From Mycobacterium barrassiae (lineage in GTDB: Bacteria > Actinomycetota > Actinomycetes > Mycobacteriales > Mycobacteriaceae): DNA of 64,000 nt. The stretch lies in assembly GCF_025822765.1 (NCBI RefSeq), contig NZ_JACKUK010000012.1:1-64000 (forward strand), read 5' to 3'. This document shows, piece by piece, positions 11,401 through 17,840 of the stretch (its first letter is position 1; the number at the start of each line of letters is the position of its first letter). A program made the translations under genes and the position numbers. Under the pieces are notes generated by a model. It saw nothing but the letters and a program-made list of their open reading frames with translations. It was not told the origin of the DNA and ran no database searches.

Positions 11401-14400
11401 AGCATGGCCCGCAAGACGCTCACTCTCCGAGCACAAATCGTCGGCCTCGGCGTCCCTGTCGAGCGCGAGACACGCTCGCGCCAACAACGCAGCCGTCTCC
11501 GCGGTATCCGCGTCGAGACCCATCCGCCGAAAGCCGTCGTACGCCCGCCGAAGCAGCGGCTCTGCGGCCGCAGGATCGTCGGCGACCAACTCGACGATGC
11601 CCGCGAACTGGTCCACCTCCAGCAGCGCATGCCGCATTCCGAGTTCCGTGAGTGATCTGCGAGCCGAATCGATCAACGCACGCCCCGCGGCGGCCCGCCC
11701 ACGCAGCGCATCCAGTACACCCTGACACCTCGTCGACGTCGCCTCCACCACCGGCGACCCGGTCGTGATGCGAAGCAGCCGAACAACGTCGAGACACCGG
11801 CCACCCGCGCGCGGCACCGGGTTCGGACCCCACAACGCCGCCAACGGGGCACCTGCCAGCACGGCGTTGACGCGTCGGTGCTCATGCGCCCGCCGCGCCG
11901 CCGTCAGCGCCTGGTCCAGCGCGGTTTCCGCGTCTCCGATCCGACCCAGCCGAGCCAAGCACATGGCCCGCACGGTGTGCGCCTTGGCCTCCCCCGCCGC
12001 ATCCTCCAAACCGGCCAGCTTCTCGGCCGCCGCAGCCACCGCGGCTTCGATCTCATCCAAGCGCTCGGGCTCGGTCAGCATTGAGAGCTCACCATCAAAA
12101 CAGGTGCCCCAGGCCGCCAGACGCACGGAATCACCTGCGGCTCGCTGCAACTGCGCCACCGCACCCGCAGCCGACACCACATCGCCCGCGGCCAACAGGG
12201 CTTCACATCGCGCAACCAACAATTCAGCCTGCAGAGCGACGCGATCCGGCAGTTCCTCGTCGAGCTCCTCCAACGCGTGCAACGCCTTGTCGAAGAGGTC
12301 GGCCGCACCTTCGTAGGCGAGTCGCGCCATCGCCTGATCCGCGGCGCGCCGACAATACTCGACTGCCTTGGCAGCGTTACCCGCCCATGCGCATTCGAAG
12401 TAGTGGTACGCCAATTCGGCCAACAGTTCGTCGTCGTCCGCGCCCGCTTCGGCCTCCAGCGTTGCGGCAATCTTCTGATGCAGCCGCATCCGTCGCACCG
12501 ACGCAAGCTCGGCGAGCAACGACTGCCGCACCAAAGCGTGGTTGAACCGATAGCGTCCGCCGGGCTCCTCGATGACGATGCCCGCTTTGCACGCCTCGTC
12601 GAATGCGTCGATCAAATCCGTACCGACGACACTCTCCACCAACGCCAGAGGGAACCGACTGCCGACGACCGCCGCCGCAGCCAGCGCCTTGTTGGTCTCC
12701 TCCGGCAGTCGAGATAGCCTGCGGCTCACCGCTTCCCGAACGCCCTGCGGCAGGGTGCTCGGATCCCACCGGCCGCCGCTTTCGTCGACATGCCGCAGTG
12801 CCTCGATGAGGAAGAACGGATTGCCGCCTGTGACCGACGCCAACGCACGGGCCAACTCCTCGTCGTCGTAACCGGCCTCGACAACGTAGGCGGTCACGTC
12901 GTCCTCATCGAGGCCGCCGAGCGCAAGGCGCGTGGCGGAGCCGTCGCGGTGCAAGTCCGCCAGCATCGCCGCCAGCGGGTGCGAGCGATCGAGGTCGGTG
13001 CTGCGATAGGTGCCGACGATCTGCACGCGGGCGTGTTCGCCGAAGCGAAGCAGATGCCGCAACAGCAGCAATGTGGGCTTGGCCGCCCAGTGCAGGTCAT
13101 CGAGGATCAGGACGACGGGCGCACTCGCCGACGCCGCCGCCACCAGCGCCACCACCGCGTCGAACAATGCATAACGTTCGGTGTCCGGGTCGGAGCGCGG
13201 CGGAGTCGGTAGGTCCGGAACAACTTCGGTGAGCCCCGGAACCAACGGCAGCAGCGCTTCGACGCCACGCAGGGCGCGCAGCCGCTTGGCGCCGAGACAC
13301 GGCACCAACGAGCGCAAGGCCTCCGCAAACGGCTGGTATGCCGCACCGAGGTCCTCGTCGCAGCGGCCGTAGAGGACGACCGCACCTTGCTCGTACGCCT
13401 GACGCGACCATTCGCCGGCCAGCCGCGTCTTCCCCACCCCAGGCTCGCCGGCGACCAGCACCGCTTGCGTCCCGACCGCGAGCGTGGACTGCCAGGCCGC
13501 CAACAGCCCCGCGAGCTCTCGACCGCGCCCGACGAACGGCCCCGCCCCGGTCAGCACCGCAGGCAGCGCGGGTCGCTGGATCGGCGGCTCGCTCGGCTGT
13601 GCGGGCGCATCGTCGGCGGCTTCCAGGCGCAGTTCGAACACGTGCTCCGGACGCGCGAGGTTGCGAAGCTGACGAATCCCCAGATCGGCGAGGACGACGT
13701 CGTCGGCGAGGGTGTCGATGACAAGCTCTGCCGTCGCACCCGAGCACAGGATCTGTCCGCCCGCGGCCAGCGACCGCAGCCGCGCGGCGCGGTTCACCGC
13801 CCGGCCGAAGTAGTCGCCGTCGCGCAGTTCGACCTCGCCAGTGTGCAGCGCCACCCGGACCCGCATCGGCTGCGCCAACGCCCACGGCTCGTGACCTATC
13901 GCCTCCTGCAACTGAATCGCCGCCGCGGCGGCCGCTGACGGCCGGTCGAACACCGAGAAGGTCGCATCGCCCTCGCCCCGGGTCTTGACCAGCCGTCCGC
14001 CGCGGGAGGTGACGACCTGTTCGACGATCTCGTCGTGGCGGGCCAGCGCCACCGCCATGGCATCCGGTTGCGCCTCCCACGCAGCCGTCGACCCCTCGAT
14101 GTCGGTGAGCAGGAATGTGACTGCCTTGGTGACCGCCGAAAGCTGCTGCGACACAGGGATTTCCAGCGCGGGATCCTGAGCGACGATCGCGGCCTCCAGT
14201 CGGCGCAGGTTCGGACCCGGATCTACCCCCAGCTCGTCGGCGAGCAGCGACCGTGCGCGTTGGAAGGCGGCCAGCGCCTCACCCTGCCGTCCCGCGCGGT
14301 AGAGGGCGAGCATCAGCTGTCCCCAGCGCCGCTCGCGCAGCGGCGCGTCGGCAATCGCCGCCTCGAGCTCACCGATGATCTCCGCGGCGCGACCCGTCGC

Positions 14401-14904
14401 GAGCAGCGCGTCGGCGCGGTCCTCCACCAGCGCGGCGTGCCCCTCGATCCAGCGCGTCCTCTCCGAATCGGCGCGCGGCCCGTCGGGCAGTTCGGGAACT
14501 CCGCGCCAAAGGGCCAGCGCCTCATCGAAGCGGGCCACCGCCTGACCGGCGTCTCCGGCCGCGATCGCATCGCGCCCCAGCCTGGCGGCCACCTTGTGGC
14601 GGGTGGCGTCGATGTCGGTGGTGCTCAGGGTCCAGCCCGAGCCCTCGGTCAGGACGAAGCCATCACCAAGGGCGCGCCGCAGAGAAGAGATGTGGGTCTG
14701 CAACGCCTTGGCCGCGGTGCGCGGTGGACGGGCGCCCCAGAGGAGCTCGGCCAGGGTGTCGGCGGAGACGACGGAGCCGCCGTGCAGTCCGAGCATCGTC
14801 AGGATGGCCCGAGGTTTGGCGCCGGGAACTGCGACCGGCAGACCGTGCTGCCGGACCTGCAGAGGTCCCAAAACCCCCAGCTCCACGTGTTGAAGAGTAG
14901 TCAC
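2443..14904 (-). CDS. Giant BTAD regulator / class III cyclase / ATPase / TPR protein with 21 SnoaL-like modules
   Basis: The product is 4,153 residues from GTG at 14904-14902. A longer frame to 15252 exists but overruns the divergent gene. Domains in order: OmpR-type winged helix (about 7-95), BTAD/SARP domain (100-245), class III nucleotide cyclase (261-430), AAA-type ATPase (about 452-850) and TPR-like helices to about 1270. The cyclase has metal aspartates D268 in TDIEGST and D313 in GEGD, and N371/R375 in VNRAAR. The ATPase has Walker A GEPGVGKT at 486-493 and Walker B LILDDLHWA near 599. From 1277 to the end are 12 type-A and 9 type-B NTF2/SnoaL-like modules. The front resembles mycobacterial cyclase-ATPase regulators, but with BTAD instead of LuxR output. 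The cyclase residues look intact. Nucleotide specificity and the role of the tail are unknown. The frame stays open over 12.5 kb, which implies selection. Confidence 0.9.
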   Translation of the reverse strand: MTTLQHVELGVLGPLQVRQHGLPVAVPGAKPRAILTMLGLHGGSVVSADTLAELLWGARPPRTAAKALQTHISSLRRALGDGFVLTEGSGWTLSTTDIDATRHKVAARLGRDAIAAGDAGQAVARFDEALALWRGVPELPDGPRADSERTRWIEGHAALVEDRADALLATGRAAEIIGELEAAIADAPLRERRWGQLMLALYRAGRQGEALAAFQRARSLLADELGVDPGPNLRRLEAAIVAQDPALEIPVSQQLSAVTKAVTFLLTDIEGSTAAWEAQPDAMAVALARHDEIVEQVVTSRGGRLVKTRGEGDATFSVFDRPSAAAAAAIQLQEAIGHEPWALAQPMRVRVALHTGEVELRDGDYFGRAVNRAARLRSLAAGGQILCSGATAELVIDTLADDVVLADLGIRQLRNLARPEHVFELRLEAADDAPAQPSEPPIQRPALPAVLTGAGPFVGRGRELAGLLAAWQSTLAVGTQAVLVAGEPGVGKTRLAGEWSRQAYEQGAVVLYGRCDEDLGAAYQPFAEALRSLVPCLGAKRLRALRGVEALLPLVPGLTEVVPDLPTPPRSDPDTERYALFDAVVALVAAASASAPVVLILDDLHWAAKPTLLLLRHLLRFGEHARVQIVGTYRSTDLDRSHPLAAMLADLHRDGSATRLALGGLDEDDVTAYVVEAGYDDEELARALASVTGGNPFFLIEALRHVDESGGRWDPSTLPQGVREAVSRRLSRLPEETNKALAAAAVVGSRFPLALVESVVGTDLIDAFDEACKAGIVIEEPGGRYRFNHALVRQSLLAELASVRRMRLHQKIAATLEAEAGADDDELLAELAYHYFECAWAGNAAKAVEYCRRAADQAMARLAYEGAADLFDKALHALEELDEELPDRVALQAELLVARCEALLAAGDVVSAAGAVAQLQRAAGDSVRLAAWGTCFDGELSMLTEPERLDEIEAAVAAAAEKLAGLEDAAGEAKAHTVRAMCLARLGRIGDAETALDQALTAARRAHEHRRVNAVLAGAPLAALWGPNPVPRAGGRCLDVVRLLRITTGSPVVEATSTRCQGVLDALRGRAAAGRALIDSARRSLTELGMRHALLEVDQFAGIVELVADDPAAAEPLLRRAYDGFRRMGLDADTAETAALLARACLALDRDAEADDLCSESERLAGHALKPSIAWRTVRAQLLARSGAHDEANRVAQEAVAVAERTDLLVDHGDACLALATVLTIAGDAAGARAAAERAAELYELKGAAALAEKAHRVVGPRTSPTPSVPDTSVVELENECVRALRRVDAAVQNSDRAAMEREYAPLGSIESRRKIVGFTRVEYRPHEFISEAETFARGLHVTRSRRSVLAVRGERLALSRLEVGTTDVSPGAPQDEWLQVVGLDEDGRIAVQVWFDVEDLEAAMAELGAMHADVELENECVRVLRRVEDAVSRRALSDVEREHARIGSIESRRKIVGFQRMDLPASEMATGADRFIRDMHAVPGRRTVIAIRGERLALTRTVVRTADGTAGAPQDEMLQLVGLDEGGRIALQIWFDVEDMDAAMAEMEATHARFEAGRSTTWLENAASRVEGQCYTLFAQGRADEIEALLAADHFNEDRRQGLRRATHDRAAAMENIRAIADLGVEATSVPIALRGNRLCLSRIQWEQRQAGPNPFTAETLELSEVDAEGLETTRVVFDPDDFDAAFAELDSRYLAGEAARHAHTWSVIAGTFAAVSHDEVPPMSPDCVTLDHRRTRNFAPGDLEAYVQAGHDLDQHIKAHVQVVHRLNDFGAVVGYVAYTRSREGFDAEWREVSLSMVDGGMVVRCELFEEADLETALAKFDALTRSTPQLENAATRVNSRFDTCLAARDWEAMTAVVAEDMCHDDRRRVVGAGIRRGRNAEISDMQAIAELGVVSAKSAVVATRGERLALFHTRFSGREQAPEAFHTDIVDILEINDEDQITRRIAFDIDDLDSAFNELDALYLAGEAAAHASTWSVVVGVFAALARHEMPDAAPDWTSVDHRRGTPLADADLRKTVSTLNDLTPNLTNHVESVHALRDHAVLVTQVSRGTSPEGFDAEWRMLNLMTVDGDKASRCELFDETDLEAALARFDELTRPATRLENAATRVSDRIAALFEARDWHAIAAIHADEAYADDRRHVVSGGTRRGRDGEVENLRVMADLGAPRLDATVLAIRGRRLALFRTHVGDDKRADVSFLTVMDVNAEDQVVGVVSFDPDDVDAAFEELDARYAAGEAAPYAQAWSVLTQGYAAVRRHELPAWTPDAVNVDHRRGAAFAPGELSPYVREMWHQTPDVSIYIEAVHRLTHLGAVVTHVAKGTSQHGFEGEWREVTVTTIDGDRIKHSELFDEKDLDAALVRFDELCRPATRLTNTAGRVESRCQAHIAAGNWDAVASVMADDIVIDDRRRVVNAGLRRGRSAVVDDLRVGAEIGLTEIAPTAIATRGEHLTLSHIRYGGGAQRPEASLIELVQLVEIDEEERIAALVLFDPEDIHAAFEELDARYLAGEAAAHSQTWSVIADAFAAVNRRELPLTAPNFVSLDHRHPLAFAPGEMMPYLQASLNDSPDLRIDIRAVHRLTDLGAVVSHSWHNTSQQGFDAEWGVIGVSTVDGDRINRCELFDESELDTALARFDELSRPKPPMENAASQLGARFRASFAARDWDAMAEMLADDLQNEDRRRVVNGGIRHGKYSLLHDMRSAASFGIQEFATDVIATRGERLVLARAESRYEARPGAFYVENVVLGEIDGDGRMTAQIIFDVDDIDAAFEELDARYLTGEAAPYADIWSVIAAGYATLNRHELPPTPSDFVSLDHRKGGGTFAVGDLLPFIHASWEDTPDNKIRVEVVYRLNMFGAVVTSATQGTSRTGFAAEWRQIDLVTVDRGMINRTELFDEADLYAALAKFDELSGPARLENTASRAEARALACFATRDWASMAEYLAEDLSLDDRRRIVNAGTRRGRSAAIADARAVAELGGTEITSDVIATRGDRLFLARSHLSSRGQGSETFSTESLCVAMSDDDGRITARVVFDPDDIDTAIAELDARYMAGEAMPYARVWSIIAGANAALNRQELAATSPDWVYIDHHRPALWEGDFAANMHAAWEVVPDWRVDIVAVHRLTRIGAVLTCVAHGTSRQGFGAEQPGVSLLTVRDDAINRFEFFDDADLDDALAKFDELSGQTGRPQNMASRLHVRLNAAFAARDWIGMAELLADDTSTDDRRSIVGLGLRRGRDAAIRDWRAIADVGVKDITATVIATRGEHLVLSRYRFGGHDQGPEAYRTEVLGIVEVDGEQRITACVMFDLDEINTAFEELNARYAAGEAASHAHTWTLATKIFAAMNRSELPAATPDWVVEDHRRLPMIQDASRDAYLAAAIEVPRTAVYIESVHRLGNSAALLSWQGDWTTPDGFDAQWRGISLTIFDGDLIDRVEIFDEDELDAALARFDELTVPASQLANMASRVADKYEESLAARDWTAMADVLAEDIVAIDRRRVVNAGVRRGRDVQIADMQAAVEVGFEHMTFGLISTRGERLVLKRVCTRNRGQLPGEVSAEMLGIIEIDADNRITATVAFDLADIDAAFAELDDRYVAGEAAAHAEVWSVVADVYAALNRRELPATTRDWVNVDHRPGVSIPAGEMTAFLHAAGELTPDARIHIEAVHRVTDLGAVLTQVHRCTSSDGFEGEWRDVVVFAVDGDVISRVEIYDETDVNDALARLEELTPTAPQLNNSAIRGDTQAADAFNTRDLDGYLAAFDRNARYEDRRKGLRNEGPVDRELAHGLLFTGTPTWRVEIAPVAIRGPHLALVRHICRDNGEADRPVVAEVLALVEATEDELICRSTLFDPEDIDAAFAELHTRWIASGESTHTEVVDAVQTAHLETFAPLLKNAVARILTRVVDAFGRRDPDGYLALFAKDCMYEDRRKGLRDAGSIRPEYAHTVTFGAAAGWRAEFEPIAVRGEHLMLSRVTFRDLSEAGSPIAVEALNLGSLDNDELISWFAIFDPEDIDAAFDELDARWIASGEVDHPEVIESMRQVIECANRQDWDTLAARESGATFVNHRQLGTGDKIGDHWTSLRAMASLIPDIRVDVADIPKHSAKGVVISVVVRGATVEGTAIELPTVILLHFDGPRVTRMEAFDHNQRDQALARFDELDHIGAT
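2446..11076 (-). repeat. Tandem array of SnoaL/NTF2-like protein modules inside the giant gene
   Basis: Units read from the N-terminal side are: 11076-10657 (A, 140 residues), 10656-10216 (A), 10215-9409 (A+B, 269), 9408-8596 (A+B), 8595-7795, 7794-6982, 6981-6172, 6171-5362, 5361-4552, 4551-3739 (all A+B, 267-271 residues), 3738-3265 (A only, 158) and 3264-2446 (A+B, 273). Type A starts LENAASR, carries DDRRRVV and RRGRD, then ATRGERL, and ends FDPDDIDAAFEELDARY. Type B starts TWSV, carries DHRR, AVHRL, GFDAEWR and ends ELFDEADLDAALARFDEL. Spacing is constant and no stop or frameshift interrupts the array. The fold assignment is inferred from these motifs. Confidence 0.85.
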
Positions 14905-14932
14905 GTGACCATCGTCAGGACGCGGATTCAAT

Positions 14933-14961
14933 GAGCGGTCAAGGTTTGGTAAAGACCGCTC
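14933..14961. promoter_or_regulatory. Inverted repeat in the divergent promoter of the giant gene
   Basis: GAGCGGTC and GACCGCTC are perfect 8-base arms separated by 13 bases. They lie 29 bases upstream of the giant gene start and 23 bases upstream of the divergent phosphodiesterase start. The intergenic gap is only 79 bases, so one protein bound here could control both genes. SARP/BTAD proteins usually use direct repeats, so self-binding is not assured, and an RNA hairpin is also possible. Confidence 0.45.
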
Positions 14962-14983
14962 CGTTCTGTGGCAGGCTCGAATC

Positions 14984-16120
14984 GTGGAGCTGCCCAAACC
15001 GGATCCGGAGACCTCACACCTCGCGGATGTCATTCCGTCGGTTCTCACGGCGATGGGTATCGACGGTTTCGACGGCCGAATCCCGCTGCCCGGAGATGTG
15101 GCCGGGGCTTGCGTACTGCTCATCGACGGGCTGGGCGCAGAACTGCTCGATGCCCACGCCGACGACGCCCCGGTGATGGCCGGCCTGCGTGGCCGCACGC
15201 TGCAGGTGGGGTTCCCCGCCACCACGGTCGCCGGCCTGGCGGCGCTGGGCACCGGCTGCCGGTCCGGCGTGCACGGCCTGGTCGGCTACTCCTTCCGACT
15301 GCCGGATGTCGGCGTCGTGAACACTTTGCGGTGGCGCATGCACCCATGGGGCGACGACCTCCGGGATACCGCGCCGCCGGAGCAGGTTCAGCCCATGCCG
15401 ACGACGTTCGAGCGGGCCGTCGCGGCCGGCGCGAAGGTCAGCGTCATCTCCGGCGCGGAATTCACCGGATCCGGCATGACGCGCGCCGTTCTGCGGGGCG
15501 GTCGGTACATCGGCGTGCAGGCGCTCGGCGACCTGGCCGCACGCGTCCAGGAGGCCGTCGCCGACGGTGGGTTCTGCTACGCGTACCACAGCGAGCTCGA
15601 CATGATGGGGCACCTCTACGGACCCGGGTCGGCCGCGTGGCGGCTGCAGCTGCGCCAGGTCGACCGCCTGGTGGAATCGGTGGTAGAGGGCCTGCCGCCG
15701 GGCGGATTGCTCGCGGTGGTGGCCGACCACGGGATGGTCTGGGTGAATAACGACGAGGCCGTCGACATCGACAGCGAGCCCGCGCTGACCGAGGGAGTGA
15801 CGGATGTCGGGGGCGAGGCGCGCGCGCGACATATATATGTAGCCCCCGGCGCCCTCGACGACGTGCTGGCCGCCTGGCGGGACACCGTCGCCGACCGCGC
15901 CTGGGTGGTATCGCGCGATGAGGCGATCACCGCGGGGTGGTTCGGCGAGCGCGTGACCGATGCGACACGGCGCCGCATCGGTGACGTCGTGGCCGCGGCC
16001 CGCGGGTCCATAGGTTTGCTGAGACGAACCGCTGAGCCGCTGGAGTCGTCGCTCATCGGCCAGCACGGATCGCTCACTACCGCGGAGCAGAACATCCCGG
16101 TGCTGCTCGCACATGGATGA
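14984..16120 (+). CDS. Nucleotide pyrophosphatase/phosphodiesterase-type alkaline phosphatase family protein
   Basis: The 378-residue protein has a GTG start. It shows the type I phosphodiesterase layout of the alkaline phosphatase superfamily: first metal aspartate D48 in LLIDGLG, the nucleophile region FPATTVAGLAALGTG near T80/T81, HSELDMMGH around 206, and VVADHGMVW around 245 with the later metal ligands. The family hydrolyses phosphodiester or pyrophosphate bonds. Close mycobacterial homologues are annotated only as alkaline phosphatase family proteins, so the substrate is open. No signal peptide is evident, suggesting a cytoplasmic enzyme. It is transcribed divergently from the giant cyclase-containing gene with a 79-base gap. 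A role in nucleotide turnover linked to that cyclase is possible but only inferred. Confidence 0.85.
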   Translation: MELPKPDPETSHLADVIPSVLTAMGIDGFDGRIPLPGDVAGACVLLIDGLGAELLDAHADDAPVMAGLRGRTLQVGFPATTVAGLAALGTGCRSGVHGLVGYSFRLPDVGVVNTLRWRMHPWGDDLRDTAPPEQVQPMPTTFERAVAAGAKVSVISGAEFTGSGMTRAVLRGGRYIGVQALGDLAARVQEAVADGGFCYAYHSELDMMGHLYGPGSAAWRLQLRQVDRLVESVVEGLPPGGLLAVVADHGMVWVNNDEAVDIDSEPALTEGVTDVGGEARARHIYVAPGALDDVLAAWRDTVADRAWVVSRDEAITAGWFGERVTDATRRRIGDVVAAARGSIGLLRRTAEPLESSLIGQHGSLTTAEQNIPVLLAHG

Positions 16121-16375
16121 TGCCGACGTAGACATACGACGGTAGTCGTCGTAATTTCCTGTACTGCAATATATTTCGCGCGAATAGGCGGTAGTCGATA
16201 CCTGCGCCGATTCGAATATGCGCTTTAGCCAATCGAAATCGCGGTCTCGTTCACACAGCTCATCAAACGGCCTCGTCAATATGCCTTTTTCTGTGCCATT
16301 TTCAGTGAATCAGTCCATGGATTGCGCGGGTTGTGATGGGCGTCACTCCATATCGCGTGAAGGTGGTCACAGATT

Positions 16376-16405
16376 TTGCAGGCCCTCGAAACGCTCTGTT
16401 AACGT
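16376..16405 (+). promoter_or_regulatory. Probable SigA-type promoter for the NlpC/P60-like gene
   Basis: TTGCAG (16376-16381) and TAACGT (16400-16405) are separated by 18 bases and match a -35 and the mycobacterial TANNNT -10. The predicted start of transcription falls at about 16412, next to the ATG at 16414, so the mRNA would be leaderless or nearly so. GTCACA lies just upstream, at 16366-16371, and could bind a response regulator. The rest of the 16121-16375 gap is AT-rich and holds nothing else I recognise. Confidence 0.45.
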
Positions 16406-16413
16406 CCGGCCAC

Positions 16414-17058
16414 ATGTTTGCTGTCGCAACCCTCTTGACGCTTGTCAACTCGGTGTCGGGCACGCCGTACATCAGCGGCGGGGATTCCCCGGCCGGCACC
16501 GACTGCTCGGGTTTGGTCTCCTGGGTCACCAACGCGGCCACCGGCCGTCCCATCTACGGGGACCGATTCCACACGGGCAACATCGAGCAGGCGCTGCTTT
16601 CGCGTGGCTTCCAGTACGGCACGCAGCCTGGTGCCCTCAATGTCGGCTGGAACGGCGGCCACACGGCCGCGACGCTGCCCGACGGCACTCCGGTGTCCTC
16701 CGGTGAGGGCGGCGGAGTGAAGGTGGGCGGTGGCGGCGCGTTCCAGTCGCAGTTCTCCAAGCACATGTTCCTGCCGATGCCCGCCGATCAGGTGCCGCCG
16801 CCCCCTGGCGCCCCGGTCGTGTTGATGGCCGGGCAGGCGCCCCCTCCGCCGATGGCGCCGCCGCCGGCTCCGGATCCGATGCTGGCCCCGCCCCCGGCTC
16901 CCGCTCCGCCGATGGCGCCGCCGCCGCCACCCGCTCCGCCGGTCGGACCCGACCCGATGCTGGCTCCTCCTCCGCCTGCGCCGCCGGCCGATCCGTTCGC
17001 GCCGCCGCCCCCGGTCGACCCGATGGCTCCGCCGCCGGCACCGATGCCTCCGGCCTGA
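16414..17058 (+). CDS. NlpC/P60-like cell-wall peptidase with proline-rich tail
   Basis: From ATG 16414 the product is 214 residues. The catalytic pattern is TDCSGLVSW (C31) and GWNGGHTAATLPDG (H83), as in NlpC/P60 cysteine peptidases that cut peptidoglycan stems. After about residue 125 the protein is a low-complexity PPPAP/MAPPP tail of roughly 85 residues, typical of mycobacterial wall-associated proteins. The frame extends to GTG 16333 or ATG 16336. The inner ATG was chosen because a promoter ends just before it and no ribosome site supports the outer ones. The N-terminus is mildly hydrophobic but not a convincing signal peptide. The exact peptidoglycan bond is unknown. Confidence 0.65.
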   Translation: MFAVATLLTLVNSVSGTPYISGGDSPAGTDCSGLVSWVTNAATGRPIYGDRFHTGNIEQALLSRGFQYGTQPGALNVGWNGGHTAATLPDGTPVSSGEGGGVKVGGGGAFQSQFSKHMFLPMPADQVPPPPGAPVVLMAGQAPPPPMAPPPAPDPMLAPPPAPAPPMAPPPPPAPPVGPDPMLAPPPPAPPADPFAPPPPVDPMAPPPAPMPPA

Positions 17059-17089
17059 CCTCACGGCAGCGCCGGATAACGTCTGCGGC

Positions 17090-17836
17090 GTGATCGTTCT
17101 GCTGCCACCGTCGGAGACCAAGCATCCCGGCGGCGACGGACCGCCGTTGCGCCTCGACACGCTGTCCTTTCCCGAGCTGACTCCGTTGCGTGCCGCGCTG
17201 GTCGACGAGCTGGTCGAGCTGGCCGCCGACGAGTCGGGGTGCATGCGCGCACTCGGGCTGTCGGCGAAGCAGCGCGCTGAGGTTGAGCGCAACGCCGCGC
17301 TGCGCAGCGCCCCGACGCTGCCCGCAATCCATCGGTATACCGGCGTGCTGTACGACGCGCTCGACGTGCAATCGCTCAAGGGTGCCAACGCGGACCGGGC
17401 GCGGGCCCGGCTTGCGGTCGGCTCGGCGCTCTTCGGCGTCCTGCGCGCCGGCGACCCCATCCCCGCGTATCGGCTTTCCGCGACGTCGAAGCTGCCAGGA
17501 CAGCCCGGGTTGGCCAACCGCTGGCGGTCGCTGCTCGAGCCGGTCCTGGCTCAGCTCGCGAAAGAAGAGTTGATCGTCGATCTGCGGTCGGGCTCGTACG
17601 CAGCACTCGGCAGACTTTCGGACGCCGTTCAGGTCGAGGTCGTCTCCGAGCGCGCCGACGGCGAACGCGCCGTCGTGAGTCACTTCAACAAGGCGCACAA
17701 GGGACGGCTGGCGCGCGTTTTGGCGTCCACCCGCTCGGAGCCCGACGATGCGGGTGCGGTCGCCACCATCGCGCGCCGTGCGGGAACGCGTGTGGAACGC
17801 AACGGCAACCGACTGACGGTCGTGGTGGCTGCCTGA
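17090..17836 (+). CDS. yaaA: YaaA/DUF328 peroxide-stress family protein
   Basis: The 248-residue protein has a GTG start. It opens with the family signature LLPPSETK and carries RYTGVLYDAL near residue 82 and DLRSGSYAAL near 164. The C-terminal HFNKAHKGRLARVL is also characteristic. The length is typical. In E. coli YaaA limits intracellular iron during hydrogen peroxide stress and binds DNA. The role in actinobacteria is not established. It lies 31 bases after the NlpC/P60-like gene on the same strand and converges with the secreted protein gene four bases later. No specific regulator site was seen. Confidence 0.88.
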   Translation: MIVLLPPSETKHPGGDGPPLRLDTLSFPELTPLRAALVDELVELAADESGCMRALGLSAKQRAEVERNAALRSAPTLPAIHRYTGVLYDALDVQSLKGANADRARARLAVGSALFGVLRAGDPIPAYRLSATSKLPGQPGLANRWRSLLEPVLAQLAKEELIVDLRSGSYAALGRLSDAVQVEVVSERADGERAVVSHFNKAHKGRLARVLASTRSEPDDAGAVATIARRAGTRVERNGNRLTVVVAA

Positions 17837-17840
17837 TCCG

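Noticed and set aside
14905-15252. 116-codon N-terminal extension of the giant gene
   Set aside because: It runs through the divergent phosphodiesterase gene start, has low-complexity Ser/Ala/Pro content and lacks a ribosome site; the BTAD fold begins right after GTG 14904.
15014-16279. 421-codon minus-strand frame over the phosphodiesterase gene
   Set aside because: Composition is the mirror of a high-GC gene, with His/Arg/Gly runs; the plus-strand frame shows full family motifs.
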